8,530 nt of DNA from Terriglobia bacterium (GTDB lineage Bacteria > Acidobacteriota > Terriglobia > UBA7540), in assembly GCA_030040295.1 (NCBI GenBank), contig JASHTZ010000757.1, positions 1 through 8,530 of the forward strand, read 5' to 3'. Of the stretch, positions 1 through 6,983 are shown piece after piece. Made by a program: the position numbers and the translations under genes. The notes beneath the pieces are model-generated. The model had not been told where the DNA came from, ran no database searches, and saw nothing but the letters and a program-made list of their open reading frames with translations. How positions within the stretch are numbered: position 1 is the first letter of the stretch; every line of letters starts with the position of its first letter.

Positions 1-429
1 GAGGGGCTGAAAGGAGGGAGGCGTCTCCAGCAGCACGCGTTGGAGAACCACAAGGGAGAGGTTATTTATCAGCACGAACACTCCCGTCAACAACGCGCGC
101 GCGGGCAAGGATTCCAATTCAAACCGCGTGCTCGCCGACGCCACCAGATAGCCCACCATCGCCTTGGTGATTCCGTTGATGCCAATCAAGCCGTGCGAAA
201 GCGCATCCTGAAGCAGCCCCAACACCGTGCCCAGAACGATGCCGTAAATCTTGTCCCGGCGAATCAGGGCAAAGTAAATGGTGATGAGGAGCGGGAAGTC
301 CATCAGGCGCGCCAGGGGGAATCTCAGGGGCAAAAGCATTTGCAGGAGCAGCCCCAGCAGCACGGCAATGGGGAGGACGGCCGCGTGCATCTGGTAAACC
401 GCAACCGGACGGTGAGTCGAGGTGGGCAT
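1..429 (-). CDS. mreD: Rod shape-determining protein MreD (C-terminus cut by window edge)
   Basis: MreD is the small polytopic inner-membrane partner of MreB and MreC in the elongasome that directs sidewall peptidoglycan synthesis. The minus-strand frame from ATG 429 stays open to the left edge, giving 143 residues of a family that usually runs about 160-170. The protein is very hydrophobic, with likely membrane segments near residues 17-36, 44-57, 61-76, 86-100 and 108-132. The family-like stretch GLLQDALSHGLIGING (about 71-86) is clear. An in-frame TAG lies four codons upstream of ATG 429, so the gene cannot start further out. AAGAGG sits only three bases before the ATG, a poor ribosome-site spacing, and Met14 (position 390) is an alternative start. 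It follows mreC after 60 bases and is probably co-transcribed with it. The identification rests on the membrane pattern, the conserved stretch and the position after mreBC. Confidence 0.9.
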   Translation of the reverse strand, partial: MPTSTHRPVAVYQMHAAVLPIAVLLGLLLQMLLPLRFPLARLMDFPLLITIYFALIRRDKIYGIVLGTVLGLLQDALSHGLIGINGITKAMVGYLVASASTRFELESLPARALLTGVFVLINNLSLVVLQRVLLETPPSFQPL

Positions 430-489
430 CGGCCTCTTAGACTATCAGAAGCGAAGGATTGATGAGGAAGGGAATGTGCGGCGCGCCCG

Positions 490-1443
490 TCACTTTCCCC
501 GGGTTGGGATGTTCAGAGCCTGCTGCTCGGTTTTGGCAGCGGGCTTGAGGATCACCAGCACTGCTTCCAGCCGGCTCAAATCCACTGCGGGGCGCACGGC
601 AATCTTTTTATAGATATTTCCATCGCTGGCATTCGCCACGGTTCCCACGGGCAGACCCTTGGGGTAAATCTGGTCAAGTCCGGAGGTCACCACCGTTTCC
701 CCGCGGTTCACTGTCTCTTCGTTCATGACATATTGGAGGTCGCAATTTCCATTGATGCCGCCCTTCAGAATACCCTGCACGCGGCTTTGCGAAAGGGTCA
801 CTCCCACGCCGCTGGAGGGGTCTGTAATCAGCAACACCTGCGAGCTGTGGGGGAAAACGGCCAGGATTTTCCCCACGACCCCCTGCGGAGTGATGACGGC
901 CAAGTCGTTGGTCAGCCCCGCGTCTGCCCCCTTGTCGATGAAAAGGGCTGTGATGGCGTTGGAATTCTCCCCCGGGGCGGCGTGCAGCGCGTCTTCGCTT
1001 GAGGCAATCACTTCTGCGGCAGTGGTCTGATATGCTTGCTGAGCCTTGAAATCGAGCAGCGTGCGGAGGCGTTGGGTTTCCCCGGCATCCTCGCTCAGTT
1101 GCTGGATTTGCGCCTGCGCAGTGACCAGTTGGGCGCGCAACTCCTGGTTTTCCTGCTCGGCGTGCCACAGACCCTGGTAGGTCCCGTAAGCATGAGAGCT
1201 CAACTCCATCAACCCGCCCAACGAACGCTCAAACGGATAGAAGGCCTCCACAGCCCAATAGCGGATGAGTGGGACATGATTATTGCGAGTAATCTGTAAA
1301 GAAAGCACCAGAATCTGCGCCGCCACCACCACCACCAGGGCAAAAAACGACCGATGCCGCCGGATAAAGGCGGGCATGTCGGGACCTTCACGCTCCAGTC
1401 CCGGGACCGGGCGAATTAATTCGGGCAAAGTGGGATCGAACAT
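490..1443 (-). CDS. mreC: Rod shape-determining protein MreC
   Basis: MreC is a bitopic membrane protein whose periplasmic part scaffolds PBP2/RodA with MreB and MreD. The 317 residues show a membrane helix at about 32-51, a coiled coil at about 92-130 (HAEQENQELRAQL and following) and then the paired beta-barrel region at about 140-300, with FIDKGADAGL, VITPQGVVGKI and VVTSGLDQIYPKGLPVG matching the family. Length is within the family range. ATG 1443 lies five bases after the mreB stop, which suggests translational coupling, but no Shine-Dalgarno sequence precedes it. Met23 (position 1377) has GAAGG seven bases upstream and would leave the usual short cytoplasmic tail before the helix, giving 295 residues; it may be the real start. 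The segment before FIDKG (SSEDALHAAPGENSNAITA) lacks the W-x-R-T-like sequence common at that place in MreC proteins, a modest divergence. Confidence 0.95.
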   Translation of the reverse strand: MFDPTLPELIRPVPGLEREGPDMPAFIRRHRSFFALVVVVAAQILVLSLQITRNNHVPLIRYWAVEAFYPFERSLGGLMELSSHAYGTYQGLWHAEQENQELRAQLVTAQAQIQQLSEDAGETQRLRTLLDFKAQQAYQTTAAEVIASSEDALHAAPGENSNAITALFIDKGADAGLTNDLAVITPQGVVGKILAVFPHSSQVLLITDPSSGVGVTLSQSRVQGILKGGINGNCDLQYVMNEETVNRGETVVTSGLDQIYPKGLPVGTVANASDGNIYKKIAVRPAVDLSRLEAVLVILKPAAKTEQQALNIPTRGK

Positions 1444-1448
1444 CGAGG

Positions 1449-2474
1449 CTATTCTATCGCGACCCGGCGCAACAAGTCAAAGTCTGTCAACATTCTACCC
1501 GTGCCTAATACCACCGAAGCTAAGGGGTCTTCGGCAATGGACACGGGCAGGCCGGTTTCCTCGCGAATTCGCTTGTCGAGGTTTTTCAGCAGGCCGCCCC
1601 CGCCGGTCAGGACGATGCCGCGGTCGGAAATATCCGCGGAAAGTTCGGGCGGCGTCCGTTCCAGCGCGACGCGGATGGCATTGAGGATGGTGGAAACGCA
1701 TTCCGACAAGGCATCGCGAATCTCCGAGTCGTCGATGGTCTGCGTCTTCGGGATGCCTTCGAGCAAGTGCCGACCTTTAATCTCCATGGTCATGGGCTTT
1801 TCCAGAGGATATGCCGAGCCGATTTCGATTTTGATCTGTTCGGCGGTGCGTTCGCCGACCAGCAGGTTGTACTTGCGCTTCAGGTAGGCGGTCACCGCCT
1901 CGTCCATTTCATTGCCCGCCACGCGCACGGAGCGGCTGTAGACAATGCCGGAAAGGGAAATCACCGCGATATCCGTGGTTCCGCCGCCGATATCGACAAT
2001 CATGCTGCCGGAGGGCTCCGTGATCGGCAGTCCGGCGCCGATCGCCGCCATCATGGCCTGCTCCACCAGGAACACTTCGCTCGCCCGCGCGCGCATGGCG
2101 GAGTCCTGCACAGCGCGCTTTTCCACCTGAGTGATTTCCGAGGGCACGCCGATGACAATCCGCGGGTGAACGAACATGGTGCGGTTGTGCGCCTTCTTGA
2201 TGAAGTGGTTGAGCATTTTTTCCGTGACCTTAAAGTCGGCAATCACTCCGTCCTTCAAGGGCCGGATGGCCACAATGTTGCCGGGAGTGCGGCCGAGCAT
2301 TTCCTTGGCATCACGGCCCACCGCTTCGATATCCCCGTTGGACTTGTTGATGGCCACAATCGAAGGCTCATTCACCACAATTCCCTTGCCCTTGGCGTAG
2401 ACAAGAGTATTGGCGGTCCCCAGGTCAATGGCCAGGTCGGACGAGAATACGCTGAACAGAGAACGAAGGTTCAT
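1449..2474 (-). CDS. mreB: Actin-like rod shape-determining protein MreB
   Basis: MreB is the bacterial actin homologue that forms membrane-bound filaments orienting lateral cell-wall synthesis. The 341 residues match the usual length. The actin-fold nucleotide motifs are intact: phosphate 1 DLGTANTLVY near residues 17-26, phosphate 2 DIGGGTTDIAVIS near 161-173, and the adenosine motif VLTGGGGLLKNL near the C-terminal third. The hydrophobic N-terminus MNLRSLFSVF fits the membrane-binding segment seen in Gram-negative-type MreB. ATG 2474 is preceded by AGGAG with an 11-base spacer. The gene lies 52 bases after the FecR-like gene and 5 bases before mreC. No separate promoter is obvious in the short upstream gap, so transcription probably continues from the FecR-like gene. 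Nothing in the protein looks damaged or unusual. Confidence 0.98.
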   Translation of the reverse strand: MNLRSLFSVFSSDLAIDLGTANTLVYAKGKGIVVNEPSIVAINKSNGDIEAVGRDAKEMLGRTPGNIVAIRPLKDGVIADFKVTEKMLNHFIKKAHNRTMFVHPRIVIGVPSEITQVEKRAVQDSAMRARASEVFLVEQAMMAAIGAGLPITEPSGSMIVDIGGGTTDIAVISLSGIVYSRSVRVAGNEMDEAVTAYLKRKYNLLVGERTAEQIKIEIGSAYPLEKPMTMEIKGRHLLEGIPKTQTIDDSEIRDALSECVSTILNAIRVALERTPPELSADISDRGIVLTGGGGLLKNLDKRIREETGLPVSIAEDPLASVVLGTGRMLTDFDLLRRVAIE

Positions 2475-2482
2475 TCGTTTGT

Positions 2483-2511
2483 GTACTCCTGTGCTGATCG
2501 ACCGGAGTGAC
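2483..2511 (-). promoter_or_regulatory. Possible hairpin hiding the mreB ribosome-binding site
   Basis: In the mreB leader, GTcACTCC (2511-2504) can pair with GGAGTAC (2489-2483), leaving a 14-base loop and one bulged base. The paired GGAG is most of the AGGAG Shine-Dalgarno sequence of mreB (2490-2486). The seven-pair stem would partly mask translation initiation. That this is regulatory is inference; a short inverted repeat can occur by chance. Confidence 0.3.
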
Positions 2512-2526
2512 GGCTGAGGGGCTTGC

Positions 2527-3813
2527 TCATTCGATCACGACGGTTTTCTTGATCGTCTTGGTGTTGCCCTTGCGGTCCTGGGCAGTGATTGCTACCTGGT
2601 TTGAGCCGGAGGGAAGCGGGGAAGTGAAGCCCCGGAATGTGCCGTCCGGCGCAATCGAAAAAACCTGTTCGTTGTTGATGATCACGGTGGACCCGGGTTC
2701 AGTCTTGCCCTGCACCTCAACCACGTGGCCGTGTTGAATGGTCTGGGAGACCTCCAGGTAAGCCTCACTCCCGGCGACTTCCTGCACCAGGTTCAAACGA
2801 TTGGCCTGGCTGGGCTGGCTCTCCATGCCCTTGGCATCAATCGCGCTGACCATCCAGTAGTAGGTCCCCTCATCGAGGCCAGAAACTGTGAGAGATGTTT
2901 GTCCACTCACTTTCTTGTCAACCACAAAATTGGAAAGCATCACCGAGGGAGAAACCTGAAGGTGATAGGTCACTGCCTGGGGAACTTCAGTCCAACTGAA
3001 ATCCAACGGCGTGGACTTGGGATCGTGCACCAGTTTCAATTCCATATTGGGCGGAGTCAGCAAGGACGGCGGCGCAATCACCTTGTTGCGCACCAAGCCG
3101 GGCTGCTGGGCGGCAAAGGTCACCTGCTCATATTGGCCCAGTTGAACGGTGTTGGAGCCGCGGGTCACCGCCGCGTGCCCGCTGTCCAGCGTGATCTCGT
3201 GCACGTCCTTGTCCTTATCGTTGCGCACCACCGCGCGGCTTTCCTCACTCAAGGTCGCCACCGCGTCCGCGAACGAAACCTGAGAGACAGATCCCGGCGT
3301 CTCAAAGTGGCCCGTGGCTAGGTCCACGGCCCCGGAGGTCACCTGCACCGCTACCTTTGTGGAGCGCGTCACCGGGTCTTCGCGGCTTTCTTCCACTCGA
3401 ATCAGGGAGTCGGGCTTCAGCGTGTAACTGGTTTCATCGGCAAATATAATCCGCGCCACGCCGTCGCTTCCCGTCTGCACAAAGTCGCCGGTCTCCAGGT
3501 TGGTGTTGAAATCCGCATGGATCCACTGCGAAGAGGCGGCTTTCTGCACTCGCACAGTTCCGTCCAGGTTCACAAAATGCGCTTCCCGCTTGGCAGCGGG
3601 CGCCGGCGCAGGAGTCGGGCTGGCCGCCACGGACTCCAGCATTCGCCGCGTGGTTCTGATAACAAAATTGGGTGATATCAAGTACAGGATGCCCAGCAAA
3701 AGCAGGAATGCTATAACCAGATAAATCGCAATCGTCCGGTAGGAGATTGTGGTCCACTCGACTTCGACAGCCGGACCTCGCTCGGCTCCGGTTGGATGGG
3801 TTCTTGGGCTCAT
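2527..3813 (-). CDS. Membrane-anchored FecR-domain protein with Fn3-like and Ig-like domains
   Basis: No named function is recognised. The 428-residue protein has a short cytoplasmic N-terminus, one membrane helix at about 28-47 (TIAIYLVIAFLLLLGILYLI), a Pro/Ala linker at about 64-74, and then an extracytoplasmic region. Residues about 78-165 resemble a FecR domain (LDGTVRVQKA, then LETGDFVQTGSDGVARIIFADET). Residues about 253-345 resemble a fibronectin type III fold (LDFSWTEVPQAVTYHLQVS, then LDEGTYYWMVSAID). Residues about 350-428 look like a bacterial Ig-like domain (GKTEPGSTVIINNEQV, PDGTF, TAQDRKGNTKT). There is no obvious catalytic motif. All visible parts suit binding or scaffolding at the cell envelope. 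A promoter lies just upstream and mreB follows 52 bases downstream in the same direction, so a role with the elongasome is a reasonable inference. No TonB-dependent receptor or sigma-factor gene is adjacent, which argues against a classical FecR signalling role. ATG 3813 has only a weak Shine-Dalgarno (AGGT). Confidence 0.85.
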   Translation of the reverse strand: MSPRTHPTGAERGPAVEVEWTTISYRTIAIYLVIAFLLLLGILYLISPNFVIRTTRRMLESVAASPTPAPAPAAKREAHFVNLDGTVRVQKAASSQWIHADFNTNLETGDFVQTGSDGVARIIFADETSYTLKPDSLIRVEESREDPVTRSTKVAVQVTSGAVDLATGHFETPGSVSQVSFADAVATLSEESRAVVRNDKDKDVHEITLDSGHAAVTRGSNTVQLGQYEQVTFAAQQPGLVRNKVIAPPSLLTPPNMELKLVHDPKSTPLDFSWTEVPQAVTYHLQVSPSVMLSNFVVDKKVSGQTSLTVSGLDEGTYYWMVSAIDAKGMESQPSQANRLNLVQEVAGSEAYLEVSQTIQHGHVVEVQGKTEPGSTVIINNEQVFSIAPDGTFRGFTSPLPSGSNQVAITAQDRKGNTKTIKKTVVIE

Positions 3814-3836
3814 GACACCTGAAATCCTGCAAGCCT

Positions 3837-3865
3837 ATTCTTGTCGAAACCACCGGCAGGGTCAA
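3837..3865 (-). promoter_or_regulatory. Predicted sigma70-type promoter for the FecR-like gene and mreBCD
   Basis: On the minus strand TTGACC (3865-3860) is followed after 17 bases by AAGAAT (3842-3837). These match the -35 and -10 consensus at 5 of 6 and 4 of 6 positions. Transcription would begin near 3830, leaving a leader of about 16 bases before ATG 3813. It lies just beyond a stem-loop after serS, consistent with a new transcription unit starting here. Confidence 0.5.
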
Positions 3866-3874
3866 GGGGATTTA

Positions 3875-3912
3875 GCCTCGCCATTAACTCGCCGGCTGCG
3901 CGAGAATGAGGC
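3875..3912 (-). terminator. Bulged stem-loop after serS, possible terminator
   Basis: On the minus strand GCCTC, ATT and CTCGC pair with GCGAG, AAT and GAGGC around a 7-base loop (gcagccg), with bulges of two (tt) and three (ggc) bases on the 3' side. This gives about 13 pairs between the serS stop and the next promoter. It is followed by TAAATCCCC rather than a run of T, so it is not a standard intrinsic terminator. It may stop or slow transcription, or protect a 3' end. Confidence 0.35.
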
Positions 3913-3928
3913 AATTCATGGACGACAC

Positions 3929-5206
3929 TTACGCGGCGACAATCCTCTCAAGCCCATCGAGGTACGGGCGCAGCGCAGTGGGAACAATGACCGAGCCGTC
4001 AGTCTGCTGATAATTCTCAATGATTGCGACCCAGGTGCGCCCCACGGCCAGGCCGCTGCCGTTCAGCGTGTGCAGGAATTCCGTTTTTCCCGCCTTGCCG
4101 CGCCGGAAGCGCAGGTTGGCGCGGCGCGCCTGAAAGGCTTCAAAATTCGAGCACGAGGAAATCTCCTTGTACTCGCGCGCGGAGGGCAGCCAGACTTCCA
4201 GATCGTAAGTTTTGGCAGAGCTGAATCCCATGTCGCCCGTGCAGAGCGCCATCACGCGGTAAGGCAATTCCAGAAGTTGGAGAATTTCCTCCGCGTCGCG
4301 CGTCAGACTCTCGAGTTCTTCGTAGGAACTTTCCGGCAGCGCAAATTTTACCAGCTCGACCTTCTGGAACTGGTGCTGGCGAATGACGCCCCGCGTGTCC
4401 TTGCCGTAGGAGCCGGCCTCGCTACGAAAGCAGGCGGTCCAGGCGCAATGCTTCACCGGAAGGCTTTCAGCTTCCAGCACCTCATCTCGATACAAGTTGG
4501 TGACGGGCACTTCCGCCGTGGGAATCAGCCAGTAATCCGTGCCTTCGAGCTTGAACAGGTCATCCTTGAACTTGGGCAGTTGCCCCGTGCCGAAGAGGCT
4601 GGTGGAATTCACGATGAAGGGCGGCAGAATTTCGGTGTATCCGTGACTGCGCGTGTGCACATCAAGCATGAAATTCGCCAGCGCGCGCTCGAGCTTCGCG
4701 CCTATGCCTGAATACACGGCAAAGCGCGCACCCGCAATTTTCGTGGCTCGCTCGAAGTTCAGGATCCCGAGCGCGGGGCCCAAATCCCAATGCGCCTGAG
4801 GCTCAAAGTCGAATTTGCGCGGCTCGCCCCAGCGGCGAACCTCCTGGTTGGCGGTGGAATCGCGGCCCACCGGCACACTTTCATGCGGGATATTGGGAAG
4901 CAGGCGCAGCATTGCGCGCAGTTCCTCGTCTTTGGCCTTCGCCAGTTCATCCATTTCCTCGATCTTTTCACGTAAGGGCTTCATCTCAGCAATCAACGCG
5001 GAGGCGTCCTGCTTTTGCTTCTTGAGCGCGGCGATTTCGTCGGACACCTTGTTGCGCCGTGCCTTGCGTGCTTCAACTTCGGTGAGCAGAAAACGCCGCT
5101 CGATGTCGAGCGTCTCAAAATCGCCCAGCACGCCGGGCAGCCCGCGGTCGCGCATCTTCTGCTTCACCAGCTCCAGGTTGTCGCGAACAAAGTTCAGGTC
5201 AAGCAT
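3929..5206 (-). CDS. serS: Seryl-tRNA synthetase
   Basis: This class II synthetase charges tRNA-Ser (and tRNA-Sec where present) with serine in the cytoplasm. The start at ATG 5206 gives 425 residues, the usual length, beginning with the family-typical MLDLNFVRDN. GAGGAG lies about 12 bases upstream. An in-frame TTG at 5242 would add 12 poorly supported residues and is rejected. The N-terminal tRNA-binding coiled-coil arm spans about residues 30-105. The catalytic core shows TAEVPVTN (230-237; serine-pocket TAE), motif 2 FRSEAGSYGKDTRG (260-273) and motif 3 NGSGLAVGRTWVAIIENYQ (382-400). No key residue is missing. The gene has its own promoter in the long gap upstream and a stem-loop behind it, so it is probably a single-gene unit, although read-through into the FecR/mre genes is possible. 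No T-box-like leader is visible. Confidence 0.98.
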   Translation of the reverse strand: MLDLNFVRDNLELVKQKMRDRGLPGVLGDFETLDIERRFLLTEVEARKARRNKVSDEIAALKKQKQDASALIAEMKPLREKIEEMDELAKAKDEELRAMLRLLPNIPHESVPVGRDSTANQEVRRWGEPRKFDFEPQAHWDLGPALGILNFERATKIAGARFAVYSGIGAKLERALANFMLDVHTRSHGYTEILPPFIVNSTSLFGTGQLPKFKDDLFKLEGTDYWLIPTAEVPVTNLYRDEVLEAESLPVKHCAWTACFRSEAGSYGKDTRGVIRQHQFQKVELVKFALPESSYEELESLTRDAEEILQLLELPYRVMALCTGDMGFSSAKTYDLEVWLPSAREYKEISSCSNFEAFQARRANLRFRRGKAGKTEFLHTLNGSGLAVGRTWVAIIENYQQTDGSVIVPTALRPYLDGLERIVAA

Positions 5207-5237
5207 CTTGGGAAATGGCTCCTCGGACCAAGCACGG

Positions 5238-5250
5238 CGCAAAATTTGCG
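5238..5250. repeat. Palindrome in the serS leader
   Basis: CGCAAAATTTGCG is an inverted repeat of six bases on each side of one central base. It lies about 13-25 bases after the predicted serS transcription start, where an operator or small RNA hairpin could act. No regulator is known for it, and it may be chance. Confidence 0.3.
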
Positions 5251-5269
5251 GCGCGATTCAGCATTTGCA

Positions 5270-5298
5270 AATCTAATCTACGCAGAGAGGCCTGTCAA
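5270..5298 (-). promoter_or_regulatory. Predicted sigma70-type promoter of serS
   Basis: A perfect -35 TTGACA (5298-5293) is followed after exactly 17 bases by TAGATT (5275-5270), a 4 of 6 match to the -10 consensus. The start would fall near 5263, giving a leader of about 57 bases before ATG 5206. The position in a long non-coding gap, directly upstream of serS and in its direction, supports the call. Confidence 0.65.
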
Positions 5299-5643
5299 AT
5301 TACCTGCGATTTAGCGTTTTCCGGCTACAATGCAATCGGCCGCGAGGGCTGGAGGACTTCTACTATCAACTGAGGCTAGCGAGGCGGAAGGCTGAATTCA
5401 TGCGGCAAGCAAAAGGGGCGAGGGCTACGTGACAGCCTCTGTGAAATGCAACAAAAATGTGCAAAAACTCTCCTAAGAAATAGCCCGATTTTCATAGGTA
5501 ATCAATAGCGTTCGGCTGTGGCCGGCCCAACCCGAGGCTATGTGTAACTTATTGAAAACAAATAGGTAAAACTCATCACTATTACCGCACCCGCATAGAT
5601 TGCGGCTGGCATTGGCTTTTCGAGATGGGGCGATGCAGATCCA

Positions 5644-5664
5644 TTTTCCACAGAGATTTCCACA
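5644..5664 (+). repeat. Tandem TTTCCACA repeat, DnaA-box-like
   Basis: TTTTCCACA (5644-5652) fits the relaxed DnaA-box consensus TTWTNCACA and differs from TTATCCACA by one base. A second TTTCCACA core begins 12 bases after the first (5657-5664), about one helical turn away. A further relaxed match lies on the minus strand at 5458-5466. This could bind DnaA, but no dnaA, dnaN or other origin gene is present, so it is only a candidate site. Confidence 0.3.
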
Positions 5665-5693
5665 AGTATATTTTGGCCCTGAATAGTAATGAT

Positions 5694-6983
5694 TTAGGCC
5701 TTGCCAGGGGCTTCGGCAACGGCGGGAATCAACTTTTCACGCACCGACTGCGGCACGCGCGCCCGCACCAGAACTTTTCCGTCTTCGTATTGCGTTGAGA
5801 CCACGGTTCCGGCACGATGCAGCAGCGCGAGGCGCTTTCCATCCTCAGCCGAAAGCTCAAAGTCCGCCTCCACGAGCGGGTCTGAGGTCAACAAATCGGC
5901 GATTCGCTGTCGAAGGCCATCCAAACCCTTGCTGGTCTGCGCGGAGACCGCGACGCTTTGTTTCCCAGCCTCAAGTTTGCGCAGGTCGGCGGGCGCCAGC
6001 CGGTCCACTTTGTTCCATACGTGCAGGCGGGGCGTGGAGGCAACACCCAGCTCGTCCAACATTGACTCGACGGCGGCGTCTTGCGCGGCATGATTCGGGT
6101 CGGAGGCGTCCGTAACGTGCAGCAGCAGCCGCGCGTCCTCCAGCTCCTCGAGCGTGGCGCGAAAGGCTGCAACGAGGTGGGGCGGCAGTTTGCGAATGAA
6201 GCCCACGGTATCGGAAAGCAGCGCGGTGCGGTGGGCGCCGAGCGGCATGGCGCGCACGGTGGGATCGAGCGTGGCGAACATGCGCGCCGAGGTTACCACT
6301 CCAGCCGAGGTGAGAGCATTAAAGAGCGTGGATTTTCCGGCGTTGGTGTAACCCACCAGTGCCACGGTGGCCAGGTTCTGATCGCGCCGATGGGCTCGGT
6401 GCAGAGCGCGCTGGGAGCGGACGCGCTCAATGCCCTGGCTCAGAATGCGAATGCGCCGGCGGATGCGGCGGCGGTCATATTCAAGCTGCTGCTCGCCGGG
6501 ACCGCGCGTGCCGATGCCGCCGCCCAGACGCGAGAGCACAGTTCCGTGACCGGAGAGCCGGGGAAGAAGGTAATTCAACTGGGCCAATTCCACCTGGAGC
6601 TGCCCTTCGCGGCTGCGGGCGCGGCGGGCGAAGATATCGAGAATAATTTGCGTTCGGTCGATGACCTTCAGGTCGAGAATTCTCTCGAGATTGCGGAGTT
6701 GCGTGGGAGTAAGATCGTGGTCGAAGATCACCAGGTCGGCGCCCGCGGCACGGGCCTCAGCGCGAATTTCGTTCACTTTGCCGCGGCCCAGCAGCGTGGC
6801 GGGGTCCGGCTCGGGCATCCGTTGCAAGGCAGTGCCGACTACGCGGGCGCCCGCGCTGAGCGCCAACTCTTTCAACTCCCGCAGTGAATCATCGGCGTCG
6901 GCAATGCCCGCCGGCACGCCGTCGCGGCGGGTGGATTCCCACCCTGCCAGATAAGCCTTCTCAGAAACCTGCGGGCCTCGAAT
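5694..6983 (-). CDS. hflX: GTPase HflX (ribosome-splitting), probable non-standard start
   Basis: HflX is a GTPase that binds the 50S subunit and splits stalled or idle ribosomes, notably under heat stress. Counting from GTG 6917 (407 residues), the N-terminal HflX domain (GRGKVNEIRAEARAAGADLV, DRTQIILDIFARRA, GGGIGTRGPGEQQLE) is followed by the G domain: G1 GYTNAGKST (189-197), G2 ATLDPT (215-220), G3 DTVGF (236-240), G4 NKVD (302-305) and G5 SAQT (325-328). The frame extends 23 sense codons upstream of that GTG to the hfq stop, and these codons encode EKAYLAGWESTRRDG, a clear continuation of the HflX first strand. No ATG, GTG or TTG occurs there. ATT 6983 has GGAGG eight bases before it and would give 429 residues; GTG 6917 has no good ribosome site and cuts the fold. 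The gene is probably co-transcribed and coupled with hfq. Family assignment is certain; the start is inferred. Confidence 0.93.
   Translation of the reverse strand: MRGPQVSEKAYLAGWESTRRDGVPAGIADADDSLRELKELALSAGARVVGTALQRMPEPDPATLLGRGKVNEIRAEARAAGADLVIFDHDLTPTQLRNLERILDLKVIDRTQIILDIFARRARSREGQLQVELAQLNYLLPRLSGHGTVLSRLGGGIGTRGPGEQQLEYDRRRIRRRIRILSQGIERVRSQRALHRAHRRDQNLATVALVGYTNAGKSTLFNALTSAGVVTSARMFATLDPTVRAMPLGAHRTALLSDTVGFIRKLPPHLVAAFRATLEELEDARLLLHVTDASDPNHAAQDAAVESMLDELGVASTPRLHVWNKVDRLAPADLRKLEAGKQSVAVSAQTSKGLDGLRQRIADLLTSDPLVEADFELSAEDGKRLALLHRAGTVVSTQYEDGKVLVRARVPQSVREKLIPAVAEAPGKA

Larger units (their letters stand above)
5207..5693. other. 487-base non-coding gap between hflX and serS
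   Basis: No credible open reading frame or tRNA fold is seen on either strand. The stretch is visibly more AT-rich than the genes around it, especially at 5440-5700. It contains the serS promoter and leader at its left end, DnaA-box-like 9-mers at 5458-5466 and 5644-5652, the repeated 8-mer ATAGGTAA at 5494-5501 and 5562-5569, and a small hairpin (CCGCA/TGCGG with a five-base loop, 5591-5605) downstream of hflX. No T-tailed terminator for hflX was found. A small RNA cannot be excluded. Confidence 0.7.

Noticed and set aside
40..462. Plus-strand open frame over the mreD region
   Set aside because: Gln/Arg/His-rich with no domain; the minus-strand frame encodes a clear MreD with membrane helices.
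1767..2510. Plus-strand open frame (247 codons) antisense to mreB
   Set aside because: His-rich shadow sequence lying over a fully conserved mreB.
3749..4711. Long plus-strand open frame (320 codons) antisense to serS
   Set aside because: The protein is low-complexity, rich in Arg, His and Gln with no recognisable domain. It mirrors the codon bias of serS on the other strand, which is clearly the real gene.
5207..5242. Twelve-codon N-terminal extension of serS from a TTG
   Set aside because: SerRS proteins begin with MLDLNF-like sequence at ATG 5206, and this segment holds the ribosome-binding site.
5606..5625. TGGC...TTTTC resembling a sigma54 promoter
   Set aside because: The invariant GC of the -12 element is missing at the required spacing, and it would point into the end of hflX.
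6081..6887. Long plus-strand open frame (268 codons) antisense to hflX
   Set aside because: Shadow of a GC-rich coding frame; no domain, and hflX motifs occupy the other strand throughout.
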